Below the pieces are notes generated by a model. The model made no database searches. It saw nothing but the letters and a program-made list of their open reading frames with translations, and had not been told where the DNA came from. The translations under genes were made by a program, and so were the position numbers. Of a stretch of DNA of 64,000 nt, positions 20,148 to 29,262 are shown piece after piece. The DNA comes from Streptococcus pneumoniae (GTDB taxonomy: Bacteria; Bacillota; Bacilli; Lactobacillales; Streptococcaceae): assembly GCF_001347015.1 (NCBI RefSeq), contig NZ_CFGI01000006.1, forward strand, positions 62,001-126,000, given 5' to 3'. The first letter of the stretch is position 1; every line of letters starts with the position of its first letter.

Positions 20148-20624
20148 TTAAGCGATTGCTTCAGCGATATAAGCATAGAGGGCTTCTGGTTCAGAAATTT
20201 TTGATAGGTCTTCAAGATGACCATTTCCAGTAAAGAAGTCCATCAACTGAGCAAGAATGTTTGTTTGACTTGAACTCGAGTTATTGATGATAAAGAAGAG
20301 CAAGGATACTTCTACTTCCTTATCTGGTGCAATCATATTGTGGAAAGTCACTGGTCTCTCTAATCGAACCACCACAACTTTTTCCGCTAAATTATGAACA
20401 ATATCTGTGTGAGGAATAGCCACATTCGGCAAATCCTTACCCAAAAATTCCATATCTAAGCCAGTTGGAAATGACTTTTCACGCGTGATCAAGGCTTCAC
20501 GATAGGTCGGAGTTACGATTTCTCGTTCTTCCAATAAAGTTGCAACCTGATCAAAGAGATGTTCTTGATTATTCGCTTCTAAGCAAAACACAAGGTTTTT
20601 GTCAAAGAAATGATCTAATCCCAT
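20148..20624 (-). CDS. gatA: PTS enzyme IIA, galactitol/fructose-like
   Basis: 158 aa of the PTS_EIIA type 2 fold; active-site histidine in NVAIPHTDIV. It receives phosphate from HPr and hands it to IIB. I start it at 20624 (MGLDHFF) with AGAAGGGA in front; an upstream ATG at 20645 would add seven residues. First gene of its operon, behind a consensus promoter and LacR-type motifs. Confidence 0.9.
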   Translation of the reverse strand: MGLDHFFDKNLVFCLEANNQEHLFDQVATLLEEREIVTPTYREALITREKSFPTGLDMEFLGKDLPNVAIPHTDIVHNLAEKVVVVRLERPVTFHNMIAPDKEVEVSLLFFIINNSSSSQTNILAQLMDFFTGNGHLEDLSKISEPEALYAYIAEAIA

Positions 20625-20660
20625 AAAGTTTTCCCTTCTTTCCATTAACTTTATGCCATA

Positions 20661-20689
20661 AGTATAACACTATATGAAATCGTTGTCAA
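20661..20689 (-). promoter_or_regulatory. Promoter of the galactitol-type PTS operon
   Basis: Minus strand TTGACA (20684-20689), 17-nt spacer, TATACT (20661-20666). Confidence 0.9.
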
Positions 20690-20726
20690 TAGTTTTCTGT
20701 TGATTTTTGTCTCTTTTTTTATATTT

Positions 20727-20772
20727 TTGTTGTGTTTATAGTTTGTTATATAAAAATAAACACACAAACAAA
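20727..20772 (-). promoter_or_regulatory. Inverted-repeat operator candidate upstream of gatA
   Basis: TTGTTGTGTTTAT (20727-20739) is mirrored by ATAAACACACAAACAAA (20756-20772). The half-sites resemble the motifs around the lacA promoter, so LacR may bind here too. Inference only. Confidence 0.45.
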
Positions 20773-20797
20773 TACTACCAGCATTTTTTCTGTTCTA

Positions 20798-20993
20798 ATA
20801 CTCAATGAAAATCAAAGAGCAAACTAGGAAGCTAGCCGCAGGTTGCTCAAAACATGGTTTTGAGGTTATAGATGAAACTGACGAAGTCAGCTCAAAACAT
20901 GGTTTTGAGGTTGTGGATAGAACTAACGAAGTCAGTAACCATACATACGGTAAGGCGACGCTGACGTGGTTTGAAGAGATTTTCGAAGAGTAT
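20798..20993 (-). repeat. BOX element (A-B-B-C)
   Basis: Complete element in reverse orientation, TACTCAATGAAAATC to GATTTTCGAAGAGTAT, with two boxB units, making it about 45 nt longer than the copy at 7675. It lies between the gat promoter region and the lepA terminator. Confidence 0.93.
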
Positions 20994-21000
20994 AAAAACT

Positions 21001-21028
21001 AAAAAAGCAGGCCATTAAAGCCTGCTTT
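21001..21028 (-). terminator. lepA terminator
   Basis: AAAGCAGGC (21004-21012) / GCCTGCTTT (21020-21028), 7-nt loop, then TTTTTT on the minus strand. Confidence 0.9.
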
Positions 21029-21082
21029 ACTATTGATTCTTATATAAATTTCCTGTGAACAAGGAAAGGCATTTCTGATAAC

Positions 21083-22906
21083 TTATTCTTCATCCATACT
21101 CAAGACGCTGAGAAAGGCTTCTTGCGGAACTTCTACCGATCCGATAGCTTTCATACGTTTCTTACCAGCTTTTTGTTTTTCAAGGAGTTTACGTTTACGA
21201 GAAACGTCACCACCATAACATTTGGCAAGTACGTTCTTACGAAGAGCCTTAATATCAGTACGAGCGACAATCTTGTGTCCAATAGCCGCTTGGATAGGAA
21301 CCTCAAATTGTTGGCGAGGGATGATTTTCTTGAGCTTATCAACGATGAGTTTCCCACGTTCGTAAGCAAAATCCTTGTGAACGATGAAGCTGAGGGCATC
21401 CACCTTGTCTCCATTGAGAAGGATGTCCATTTTGACTAGCTTAGATGGGCGATATTCTGACAATTCGTAGTCAAAACTTGCATAACCACGTGTCGAAGAC
21501 TTAAGCTTATCAAAGAAATCAAAGACGATTTCAGCAAGTGGAATTTGATAGATGACATTAACACGGTTATCATCGATATAATCCATAGTCACAAAGTCCC
21601 CACGCTTGCGCTGAGCTAGCTCCATCACTGCTCCAACAAACTCTTGCGGTACCATGATTTGCGCCTTGACATATGGCTCCTCAATGGTCGCAATCTTGGT
21701 TGGATCTGGGAACTCAGACGGGTTAGACACATCCATTGACTCCCCGTCGGTTTGATTAACCTTATAGATAACGGATGGAGCTGTCATGATGAGGTCAATG
21801 TTGAACTCACGTTCCAAACGCTCTTGGATAACATCCATATGGAGAAGGCCAAGGAAACCACAACGGAAACCAAATCCAAGGGCCTGAGATGTTTCTGGTT
21901 CAAACTGAAGACTCGCATCATTCAGTTGCAATTTTTCAAGGGCTTCACGTAGGTCATTGTACTTGTTTGACTCAATTGGATAGAGACCCGCAAAGACCAT
22001 CGGATTCATCTGCTTGTAACCATGTAATGGCTCTGTCGCAGGATTGGTTGCCAAAGTAACTGTATCACCTACACGAGTATCCTGAACCGTCTTGATAGAA
22101 GCCGCAATATAACCAACATCACCCGTCGCAAGGAAATCACGACCAACTGCTTTGGGTGTGAAAATACCAACTTCCGTAACATCAAAGTTCTTGCCATTGC
22201 TCATGAGCTGAATCTTATCGCCAGGTTTAACAACTCCGTCCATGACACGCACTTGGAGAATAACCCCGCGGTAAGCATCGTAAACAGAGTCGAAAATCAA
22301 GGCCTTAAGTGGTGCCGTCACATCACCTGTTGGCGCTGGCACTTTTTCTACGATTTGCTCAAGGATGTCTTCTATACCAATACCAGCCTTGGCAGAAGCC
22401 AAAACTGCTTCGCTGGCATCCAAACCAATCACATCCTCAATCTCTGTACGCACGCGCTCAGGGTCTGCAGCAGGCAGGTCAATTTTGTTAATGACTGGCA
22501 TGATTTCCAAATCATTGTCCAAGGCTAGATAAACGTTGGCAAGGGTTTGAGCCTCAATCCCTTGAGCGGCATCGACCACCAAAATAGCACCCTCACAGGC
22601 AGCTAGCGAACGTGAAACTTCATAGGTAAAGTCAACGTGCCCCGGCGTGTCAATCAAGTGGAAAATATAAGTTTCCCCATCTTTTGCAGTGTAATTCAAC
22701 TCTATAGCATTAAGTTTAATGGTAATCCCACGTTCCCGCTCTAAATCCATACTATCCAAAAGTTGAGCTTGCATTTCACGGCTTGAAACGGTCTCTGTTT
22801 TTTCCAAAATGCGGTCTGCTAGAGTTGATTTTCCGTGGTCAATATGGGCGATAATAGAGAAGTTACGAATCTTCTCCTGTCGTTTTTTCAATTCTTCTAA
22901 GTTCAT
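21083..22906 (-). CDS. lepA: Elongation factor 4 (LepA)
   Basis: 607 aa. Translational GTPase that back-translocates or remodels stalled ribosomes. G1 is AHIDHGKST near residue 20, G3 DTPGH and G4 NKIDLP. The LepA-specific C-terminal domain with a lysine-rich tail ([16 protein letters not shown]) is present. The start at 22906 ([12 protein letters not shown]) has GGAAGAG in front; the longer reading frame upstream is not supported. It has its own promoter although it follows the phosphatase gene. Confidence 0.97.
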   Translation of the reverse strand: MNLEELKKRQEKIRNFSIIAHIDHGKSTLADRILEKTETVSSREMQAQLLDSMDLERERGITIKLNAIELNYTAKDGETYIFHLIDTPGHVDFTYEVSRSLAACEGAILVVDAAQGIEAQTLANVYLALDNDLEIMPVINKIDLPAADPERVRTEIEDVIGLDASEAVLASAKAGIGIEDILEQIVEKVPAPTGDVTAPLKALIFDSVYDAYRGVILQVRVMDGVVKPGDKIQLMSNGKNFDVTEVGIFTPKAVGRDFLATGDVGYIAASIKTVQDTRVGDTVTLATNPATEPLHGYKQMNPMVFAGLYPIESNKYNDLREALEKLQLNDASLQFEPETSQALGFGFRCGFLGLLHMDVIQERLEREFNIDLIMTAPSVIYKVNQTDGESMDVSNPSEFPDPTKIATIEEPYVKAQIMVPQEFVGAVMELAQRKRGDFVTMDYIDDNRVNVIYQIPLAEIVFDFFDKLKSSTRGYASFDYELSEYRPSKLVKMDILLNGDKVDALSFIVHKDFAYERGKLIVDKLKKIIPRQQFEVPIQAAIGHKIVARTDIKALRKNVLAKCYGGDVSRKRKLLEKQKAGKKRMKAIGSVEVPQEAFLSVLSMDEE

Positions 22907-22934
22907 GATTCTCTTCCTTTCAGGGTATCTATTT

Positions 22935-22963
22935 ATTATAAATTGTTTTTGACATTTTGACAA
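22935..22963 (-). promoter_or_regulatory. lepA promoter
   Basis: Minus strand TTGTCA (22958-22963), 17-nt spacer, TATAAT (22935-22940). It is framed by an 8-bp inverted repeat, CAGGGTAT (22921-22928) and ATACCCTG (22968-22975). Confidence 0.85.
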
Positions 22964-22984
22964 GACCATACCCTGCTAGGAGTA

Positions 22985-23713
22985 CTAATCTTCAGCGACA
23001 AAGCCGTCATTTTCGATAAAGTGATGTTCTGTCATTCCTTGGTCAGTAAAGACAATCCCGTGAAGGACACCACCATAGACAGCTCCTCCGTCCATCCCAA
23101 TCTTGCCATCTTCTGTAGTCCAAAGCTCAGCAGTACCTCGGTCTTGCTTTAACAAACCATAAACTGGTGTGTGACCAAAGACGATAGTTTTCCCAGTATG
23201 ATTTTCGGCTTCGTGGAATGGTTTTCTAAGCCAGACTTTTTTATAATCTGTGGTTTCATGCCAGTCGTCTAAGGTCAAATCAATACCTGCGTGAACAAAG
23301 ATATACTTGTCTGTCTCTACTACAAATGGCATTTGACGAATAAATTCGACCAAGTCTGCCGCTTCAGTAGCAACACGCTTGGCATCCTCAACTCCATCAA
23401 CTGGGGCATCCAAAGGACGACCTAGGATAGAGTTAATAGTTGTATCTCCACCATTGCGACGATAGTGGTCATAGCTTTCTTCTGGGTTATCAAGCCAAGT
23501 CAAAAACATATACTCGTGGTTTCCTGACAAACAGACAGCCCCTTGATTATCTACTAAGTCCTTGACCATTTCAAGAACACGGCGACTATTCTCCCCACGG
23601 TCAATCAAGTCCCCTAGAAAGAGTAACTGGGTCTGACCATCCCATGTTTTGAGAAGGTCTTCCAGCATCCCAGCTTTTCCATGAACATCTCCAATTACAT
23701 AATAGTCTGTCAT
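22985..23713 (-). CDS. Metallophosphoesterase (serine/threonine phosphatase-like)
   Basis: 242 aa. Calcineurin-like phosphoesterase motifs in order: GDVHGKAGML (residue 8), GDLIDRGENS (about 34), GNHEYM (about 63), and later histidines in VHAG and FGHTP. These bind two metal ions. The family includes PrpA/PrpE-type protein phosphatases and Ap4A hydrolases; the substrate here is unknown. It begins one base after recN ends, in the recN-lepA cluster. Confidence 0.88.
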   Translation of the reverse strand: MTDYYVIGDVHGKAGMLEDLLKTWDGQTQLLFLGDLIDRGENSRRVLEMVKDLVDNQGAVCLSGNHEYMFLTWLDNPEESYDHYRRNGGDTTINSILGRPLDAPVDGVEDAKRVATEAADLVEFIRQMPFVVETDKYIFVHAGIDLTLDDWHETTDYKKVWLRKPFHEAENHTGKTIVFGHTPVYGLLKQDRGTAELWTTEDGKIGMDGGAVYGGVLHGIVFTDQGMTEHHFIENDGFVAED

Positions 23714-23714
23714 C

Positions 23715-25382
23715 TTATTTCTCCCTGTTTCTCAACAATTCTCTAGCTTGCGTCAGGGCTGCTTCCGTCACATCATCACCTGCCAGCATCTTGGCAACTT
23801 CCTCCACTCGCTCTTCAACCGTCAAAAGACGAACAGTCGAAACTGTTGAATGGTCATTACTAATCTTCTCAATAAAGAATTGATAATCCGCAATCGCAAT
23901 CACTTGTGGCAAATGGGAAATAGCTAGAACCTGCCCATGTTGGCCAATCTTGTGAATCTTCTGCGCAATAGCCTGAGCTACACGTCCTGAAACTCCTGTA
24001 TCCACCTCATCAAAGACTATGCTGGTCTTGCCTTCTTTACGTGAAAAGGCTGACTTAATGGCTAGCATGAGGCGAGACAATTCTCCGCCAGATGCAACTT
24101 TGACCAAGGGTTTAAAGTCTTCACCAGGATTGGTTGAAATGTAAAACTCGACCATTTCATTTCCCTCACGACTGAATTTGCCCTTGCTAAAACGAACCTG
24201 AAACTGGGCTTTTTCCATATAAAGATCTTGAAGCTCTTGTTTAATCTCAGCTTCTAGCTGCTGAGCCAAGTCATGACGAGCAGAGGCAAGCTGACCTGCC
24301 AAATCAACAAGATTGACTTCCAGTTTCTTAAGCTCTGCTTCCATGTCCTCAGACGAAAGGTTATTTCCTGTCAAGAGATTGTATTCTTCCGTAATTTTGG
24401 CAAAATAAAGCAAGACATCGTCAACAGTCCCACCGTACTTACGGGTAATAGTATGAAGGAGGTCCAAACGATTCTCAACCTGCATGAGACGATTGCCGTC
24501 AAAATCAAGGTCCTCAATGATAGCTTCCAGACGCTTGCTAATGTCTTCTAAGACATAATAAGTCTCAGACAGAGAGCTTGAAATTTCACGGTATTCAGGA
24601 TCGTACTCTTCGACACTTTCCATGTCATTCATGGCTGAACGAACATTGGCCAGACTTGAAAAATCTTCATTGTCCAACATACTATAGGCATTGGTCAGTG
24701 TATCCGCAATATTTTTATGGTTGAGCAGTTTATCACGCTCTTGATTGAGAGCCAAATCTTCTCCAGCCTGCAAGTTTGCTGCCTCAATCTCTGCCATTTG
24801 AAATTCCAACATTTCTATACGAGCCTTGTGTTCCTGTTGGTTTTTCTTGACTTCCAGAACCTGCTTACGCATTTTTCGATAGGCATCAAAACTCGTTTGA
24901 TAGGTTTCTTTCAAGTCCCAAAAGGCTGTATCACCAAATTCATCCAACATCTGGATATGCAGTTGAGGACGCATTAACTCCTCTTGGTCATGCTGACCAT
25001 GAATATCCACCAGATGTTGCCCAATAGCACGCAAAACAGACAGATTGACCATCTGGCCATTGACACGACTGATACTCCGACCATTTTGCAAGATTTCCCG
25101 ACGGATGATGATTTCATCACCCAATTCCAAACCTTGCTCATCAAAAATTTCCTGCAAAAGGCGACTATTTTCAACTGAGAAAAGCCCCTCAATCTCTGCC
25201 TTTGGCGCACCATGACGAATAACATCTGTCGTAGCACGAGCTCCCAACATCATATTCATAGCATCAATGATAATCGACTTACCTGCACCCGTTTCACCAG
25301 TCAGGACTGTCATTCCCTTCTCAAAATGGAGGGAAATAGCCTCAATAATGGCAAAGTTTTTTATCGAAATTTCAAGTAACAT
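23715..25382 (-). CDS. recN: DNA repair protein RecN
   Basis: 555 aa, SMC-like ATPase that acts early at double-strand breaks. Walker A GETGAGKS at residues 29-36, long central coiled coils (about 150-380), and the C-terminal signature KVASGGELSRLMLAIK with Walker B TSIVFDEVDTGVSG. Normal length. Follows argR by 6 nt, an association common in Firmicutes. Confidence 0.97.
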   Translation of the reverse strand: MLLEISIKNFAIIEAISLHFEKGMTVLTGETGAGKSIIIDAMNMMLGARATTDVIRHGAPKAEIEGLFSVENSRLLQEIFDEQGLELGDEIIIRREILQNGRSISRVNGQMVNLSVLRAIGQHLVDIHGQHDQEELMRPQLHIQMLDEFGDTAFWDLKETYQTSFDAYRKMRKQVLEVKKNQQEHKARIEMLEFQMAEIEAANLQAGEDLALNQERDKLLNHKNIADTLTNAYSMLDNEDFSSLANVRSAMNDMESVEEYDPEYREISSSLSETYYVLEDISKRLEAIIEDLDFDGNRLMQVENRLDLLHTITRKYGGTVDDVLLYFAKITEEYNLLTGNNLSSEDMEAELKKLEVNLVDLAGQLASARHDLAQQLEAEIKQELQDLYMEKAQFQVRFSKGKFSREGNEMVEFYISTNPGEDFKPLVKVASGGELSRLMLAIKSAFSRKEGKTSIVFDEVDTGVSGRVAQAIAQKIHKIGQHGQVLAISHLPQVIAIADYQFFIEKISNDHSTVSTVRLLTVEERVEEVAKMLAGDDVTEAALTQARELLRNREK

Positions 25383-25388
25383 ATAGAC

Positions 25389-25820
25389 CTACCAATTTTT
25401 TACTTGTTCAAAGATTTCCTCAGCTAGACTTTCACTTCTGGCAATGACTAAAATCGAGCTATCATCAGCCAAACAGCTAAAAATTTTGTCCGCAAATGTC
25501 TCGATTAACTGAGCTTTTACAAAAGCTGTATTTCCTGGGATAACTTGGAGATTGATCATCTTATCCATCAATTCAGCTGACTCAATATTGTCTTCAGCCA
25601 GTTGCAAACTTTTTACGATTGATTTTGGCAATTCATAGACATAGGTGTTGTCTCTCAAAGGAATTTTGACAATACCTAGCTCTTTGATATCTCGTGATAC
25701 CGTTGCCTGAGTGGCAGTGATGCCTGCCTCTTTCAAATGTTCTACGATTTCTTCTTGTGTACCGATTTGATAATCTGTCACAAATCGTCTAATTTTTTCA
25801 AGTCTCTCTTTTTTATTCAT
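25389..25820 (-). CDS. argR: Arginine repressor family regulator (ArgR/AhrC)
   Basis: 143 aa. The N-terminal winged helix (TQATVSRDIKELGIVK) contacts ARG boxes; the C-terminal domain binds arginine and hexamerises. The usual GTIAGDDT arginine-binding motif is replaced by SCLADDSSILVI, so arginine binding may differ. Streptococci often carry several ArgR paralogues. It overlaps tlyA by 8 nt. Confidence 0.9.
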   Translation of the reverse strand: MNKKERLEKIRRFVTDYQIGTQEEIVEHLKEAGITATQATVSRDIKELGIVKIPLRDNTYVYELPKSIVKSLQLAEDNIESAELMDKMINLQVIPGNTAFVKAQLIETFADKIFSCLADDSSILVIARSESLAEEIFEQVKNW

Positions 25821-26628
25821 TTTTAAATTGACTATGCGCCCTCTCTACTACTTCTTCAATCTCAGCAAGAACCTGATTGCTTGCTGACTCTTCTTTTTTC
25901 AAATACGCTAAAAACTCAATATTTCCATGCCCACCTTGGATGGGAGAAAAATCCAATCCAAGGACTGAAAAGCCTTTCTCTACTGCCATAGCTGTGACAG
26001 ATTCAAGAACATTCTGATGCACCTTGGCATCGCGAATGATTCCATTTTTCCCAATCTGCTCACGTCCTGCCTCAAACTGGGGCTTAACCAGAGCCACAAC
26101 CTGACCTTGATTAGCCAAGACACGATGCAAGGCCGGAAGAATCAGACTGAGGGAAATGAAACTCACGTCAATGCTGGCAAAGCTCGGTTCCTGCTCGAAA
26201 TCAGTCTTTTCAGCATAGCGGAAATTGAACTGCTCCATGCTGACAACTCGTGGGTCTTGGCGTAATTTCCAAGCCAACTGATTGGTACCGACATCGACTG
26301 CAAAGACTAACTCAGCACCATTTTGCAACATAACATCGGTAAAACCTCCAGTAGAGGCCCCGATATCAATCGTTGTTGCCCCTTCTACTGACAAATCAAA
26401 GACCTGCAAGGCCTTTTCCAGTTTCAAGCCACCACGGCTGACATACTTGAGTTTCTCCCCCTTGAGTTTTAGCTCGGTGTCATCTGGAATTTTCTCTCCT
26501 GGCTTGTCAAACCGTTCTCCATTAAGGACTGCTACGACTAGGCCAGCCATGACACCGCGCTTGGCCTGCTCTCTAGTTTCGAACAAGCCTTGTTTATAAG
26601 CTAGCACATCCACTCTTTCCTTAGCCAT
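25813..26628 (-). CDS. tlyA: TlyA family rRNA methyltransferase (hemolysin A homologue)
   Basis: 271 aa. An N-terminal S4 RNA-binding domain (ERVDVLAYKQGLFETREQAKR) and an FtsJ-like SAM-dependent methyltransferase domain with IDIGASTGGFTDVML. TlyA proteins make 2'-O-methylcytidine in rRNA; the haemolysin name is historical. Overlaps both neighbours by 8 nt. Confidence 0.93.
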   Translation of the reverse strand: MAKERVDVLAYKQGLFETREQAKRGVMAGLVVAVLNGERFDKPGEKIPDDTELKLKGEKLKYVSRGGLKLEKALQVFDLSVEGATTIDIGASTGGFTDVMLQNGAELVFAVDVGTNQLAWKLRQDPRVVSMEQFNFRYAEKTDFEQEPSFASIDVSFISLSLILPALHRVLANQGQVVALVKPQFEAGREQIGKNGIIRDAKVHQNVLESVTAMAVEKGFSVLGLDFSPIQGGHGNIEFLAYLKKEESASNQVLAEIEEVVERAHSQFKNE

Positions 26629-27496
26629 TGATTCTCAAACTTTCTACTACATTTACAATTGATTCTATCTCAAAAGCTACCTGCTGAGCAATTTCTTCTA
26701 ATTTTATATTAGCTTGATCCAGAGTCTGATTACAAAAGGCAATAGCCTCTTCCAATCCCAACAAGGCTGGATAGGTTGACTTTTCTGCATGTAAGTCCTT
26801 TTGCGGTGTCTTGCCAATTTCCTCAAAACTAGCTGTTACATCCAGTACATCATCTCTGACTTGAAAAGCTAGACCAATCAACTCTCCTACAGTTTTCAGT
26901 TTTTCTTGTAATTCTGGAGACAGCTCAGCTATGATGGCTGCTGCTTGGAAGGGATAGGCTAGCAGTTTACCAGTTTTATTGGCATGAATAGTCTGGAGTT
27001 CTTCCAAAGTTAGAACTTGGTGTTCCCCCTCCATATCCAAAACCTGCCCTGCCACCATGCCCAGACTACCTGAAGCAAGCGATAAGTTGGCAATCAAGTC
27101 CACCTTAATCTGACTTGGCAAATCTGCCTGCGCTATCAAGGCATAAGGATCTAGGAACAAAGCATCTCCAGCCAAAATGGCCATAGCTTCACCGAATTTC
27201 TTATGGTTGGTCAAACGTCCTCGACGATAATCATCATCATCCATAGCAGGAAGATCATCATGAATCAAGCTCCCTGTATGAATCATTTCCAAGGCCGCGG
27301 CCACCTGTGCATGTGCTGGTTTAATAGCCACCTGCAAGGCTTCCAGAACTTCTAACAGAAGAAAAGGCCGAATACGTTTGCCACCAGCATGAATGGAATA
27401 GAGAACAGACTCTCGCAAACTAGAGGCAAACTGCTGGTCTCCATAAAAATCTTCCAAGGCTGACTCGACAAGAGCTAATTTTTCTTGCTTCTTCAT
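26621..27496 (-). CDS. ispA: Farnesyl diphosphate synthase
   Basis: 291 aa, class I trans-prenyltransferase. First aspartate-rich motif [10 protein letters not shown] near residue 80 and second DDVLD near residue 220. It makes farnesyl diphosphate for undecaprenyl phosphate and thus cell-wall synthesis. It overlaps xseB by 4 nt and tlyA by 8 nt. Confidence 0.95.
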   Translation of the reverse strand: MKKQEKLALVESALEDFYGDQQFASSLRESVLYSIHAGGKRIRPFLLLEVLEALQVAIKPAHAQVAAALEMIHTGSLIHDDLPAMDDDDYRRGRLTNHKKFGEAMAILAGDALFLDPYALIAQADLPSQIKVDLIANLSLASGSLGMVAGQVLDMEGEHQVLTLEELQTIHANKTGKLLAYPFQAAAIIAELSPELQEKLKTVGELIGLAFQVRDDVLDVTASFEEIGKTPQKDLHAEKSTYPALLGLEEAIAFCNQTLDQANIKLEEIAQQVAFEIESIVNVVESLRING

Positions 27497-27705
27497 TCAA
27501 AATCACTTTCTGTTTCGTCTTCTTGCATGACCTTGACCAAGGTCTTTTCAGCCTTGTCCAACGTTGCTTGGAGCTCTTTTGACAAGACCATGCCCTTTTG
27601 AAAGGCAGCAATCGCATCTTCCAGAGCAATTTCACCATTTTCCAAACTTTGGACAATGGTCTCCAGTTCTGCTAGATTTTCCTCAAATTTCTTTTGTTTT
27701 GACAT
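27493..27705 (-). CDS. xseB: Exodeoxyribonuclease VII small subunit
   Basis: 70 aa, helical. [20 protein letters not shown] is the typical N-terminal block. It forms the single-strand-specific exonuclease with XseA. Overlaps xseA by 23 nt and ispA by 4 nt. Confidence 0.95.
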   Translation of the reverse strand: MSKQKKFEENLAELETIVQSLENGEIALEDAIAAFQKGMVLSKELQATLDKAEKTLVKVMQEDETESDFE

Positions 27706-29023
27706 CTTTAACCTCTAATTCTACTCGACCATCTCGCATCAAAAGCGTCACTTGGTCTTTTTTCTTCAAACTCTCAACCGAATCTACAACGGACTCTTCT
27801 TTCTTGACAATAGCATAACCACGCGCCACGATTCGACTGGTATCCAACATGAGCAAAGCTTCTGAAAGCCGCTTGACCTCAGCAACCTTGGCATCATAAA
27901 CCAAAGCCATTTGGCTACCTAAGAGCTTGTCCAACTGTCCTAAACGGTCTTGATAGCGTTGGATTTTGGTAACAGGTGATAATTGTACCAGTCGATGCGT
28001 CCTTGCTTGTACTATCTGTTTGTTATCAGAAATCCGTGTTCGCAAACTTTGTTTTAAGCGCAATTGCAGTTGATCCAAGCGTTGCAAATAGCCATCATAC
28101 AAGCGCTCTGGCTGTCTAAAGATGACTGACTGACTGCATTTTTTCAAAGCTTCTTGTTTCTTCGATAGGATATTTCGGACTGCCGTTGCCATCCGTTTTT
28201 CCTGATTTTGCAAATGAGCCAATACATCCAACTTGGTCACAGGTGTGGCTAGTTCAGCCGCCGCTGTTGGCGTTGCAGCGCGTCGATCTGCCACAAAATC
28301 TGCCAAGGTCACATCCGTCTCATGCCCCACACTAGAAATAACTGGCAAACGAGATTCAAAAATAGCTCGTACCACAATTTCTTCGTTAAAGGCCCAGAGA
28401 TCCTCTATGGAACCACCACCACGACCAATAATCAGCAAGTTCAAATCGTCACGTTGATTAGCACGCGCAATATTTCGAGCAATTTCCTCCGCAGCCCCTT
28501 CACCTTGAACCTTGGTCGGATAGAGAAGAATGTCGACACCTGGAAATCGCCTGCTGACTGTCGTGATAATATCTCGAATCACGGCTCCACTGCGACTGGT
28601 TACTACACCAATTCTCTTAGAAAATTGAGGCAGAGGTTGCTTGAAGCGTTCTTGAAACAGGCCTTCTTCTGTCAATTTTTTCTTGAGTTGCTCAAACTGA
28701 ATCGCAAGCGCCCCAACCCCATCAGGCTCAGCCTTTTCTATGATGATGGAGTAGCTACCACTTGGTTCGTAGACCTGTACGCGCCCAATCACATTGATCT
28801 TCATCCCTTCTTCCAGGTCGAAGCCTAATTTCTGATAAATCCCAGACCAGATGGTCGCTTGAATAACTGCATGGTCATCTTTTAGGGAGAAATATTGGTG
28901 AGTAGGTCGTTTACGAAAGTTGGAAACTTGACCAGTTAAATAGACCCGTTCCAAGTAAGGGTCTTTATCGAATTTCATTTTCAGATACTTGGTCAAAGTT
29001 GTTACCGATAAATACTTTTCCAT
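27683..29023 (-). CDS. xseA: Exodeoxyribonuclease VII large subunit
   Basis: 446 aa: N-terminal OB fold (about 20-100), then the catalytic domain with [10 protein letters not shown] and [16 protein letters not shown], then a coiled-coil tail. The ATG at 29023 (MEKYLSV) is chosen; a GTG two codons earlier lies within the ribosome-site sequence AGGTGGAG. First gene of the minus-strand cluster ending at lepA. Confidence 0.95.
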   Translation of the reverse strand: MEKYLSVTTLTKYLKMKFDKDPYLERVYLTGQVSNFRKRPTHQYFSLKDDHAVIQATIWSGIYQKLGFDLEEGMKINVIGRVQVYEPSGSYSIIIEKAEPDGVGALAIQFEQLKKKLTEEGLFQERFKQPLPQFSKRIGVVTSRSGAVIRDIITTVSRRFPGVDILLYPTKVQGEGAAEEIARNIARANQRDDLNLLIIGRGGGSIEDLWAFNEEIVVRAIFESRLPVISSVGHETDVTLADFVADRRAATPTAAAELATPVTKLDVLAHLQNQEKRMATAVRNILSKKQEALKKCSQSVIFRQPERLYDGYLQRLDQLQLRLKQSLRTRISDNKQIVQARTHRLVQLSPVTKIQRYQDRLGQLDKLLGSQMALVYDAKVAEVKRLSEALLMLDTSRIVARGYAIVKKEESVVDSVESLKKKDQVTLLMRDGRVELEVKDVKTKEI

Positions 29024-29063
29024 CTCCACCTACTATTCATTTACTTGCTCTTTCATGGGTATT

Positions 29064-29069
29064 ATTATA
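29064..29069 (-). promoter_or_regulatory. Extended -10 promoter of the xseA cluster
   Basis: Minus strand TGGTATAAT, about 40 nt before the xseA start. No good -35. Confidence 0.65.
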
Positions 29070-29164
29070 CCAAAAATATGCCTAAAAATCTCCATTTATG
29101 TACCATTATGAGGGAAAAATAAATAATAGGTTTACAACAAATATCTGACAGCTTATGGCATAAG

Positions 29165-29207
29165 AAAACGAGTATCTCCAATTACGGATATACTCGTTTT
29201 TTTGATA
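29165..29207. terminator. Bidirectional terminator after the adhesin gene
   Basis: A 15-bp stem with one mismatch (29165-29179 with 29186-29200, AAAACGAGTAT.. / ..ATACTCGTTTT) and a 6-nt loop. T-run is seven on the plus strand and TTTTCTT on the minus strand. Confidence 0.8.
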
Positions 29208-29262
29208 TTTTAAAAGTGAACTTTTGCCTTCTGCTTAAATCTTTTCGACAAAACCTTGATAA

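Noticed and set aside
20805-21002. 65-codon ORF (KIKEQTRKLAAGCSKHGFEV...)
   Set aside because: Also a BOX-derived reading frame, extended by the second boxB; a frequent false gene call in this group.
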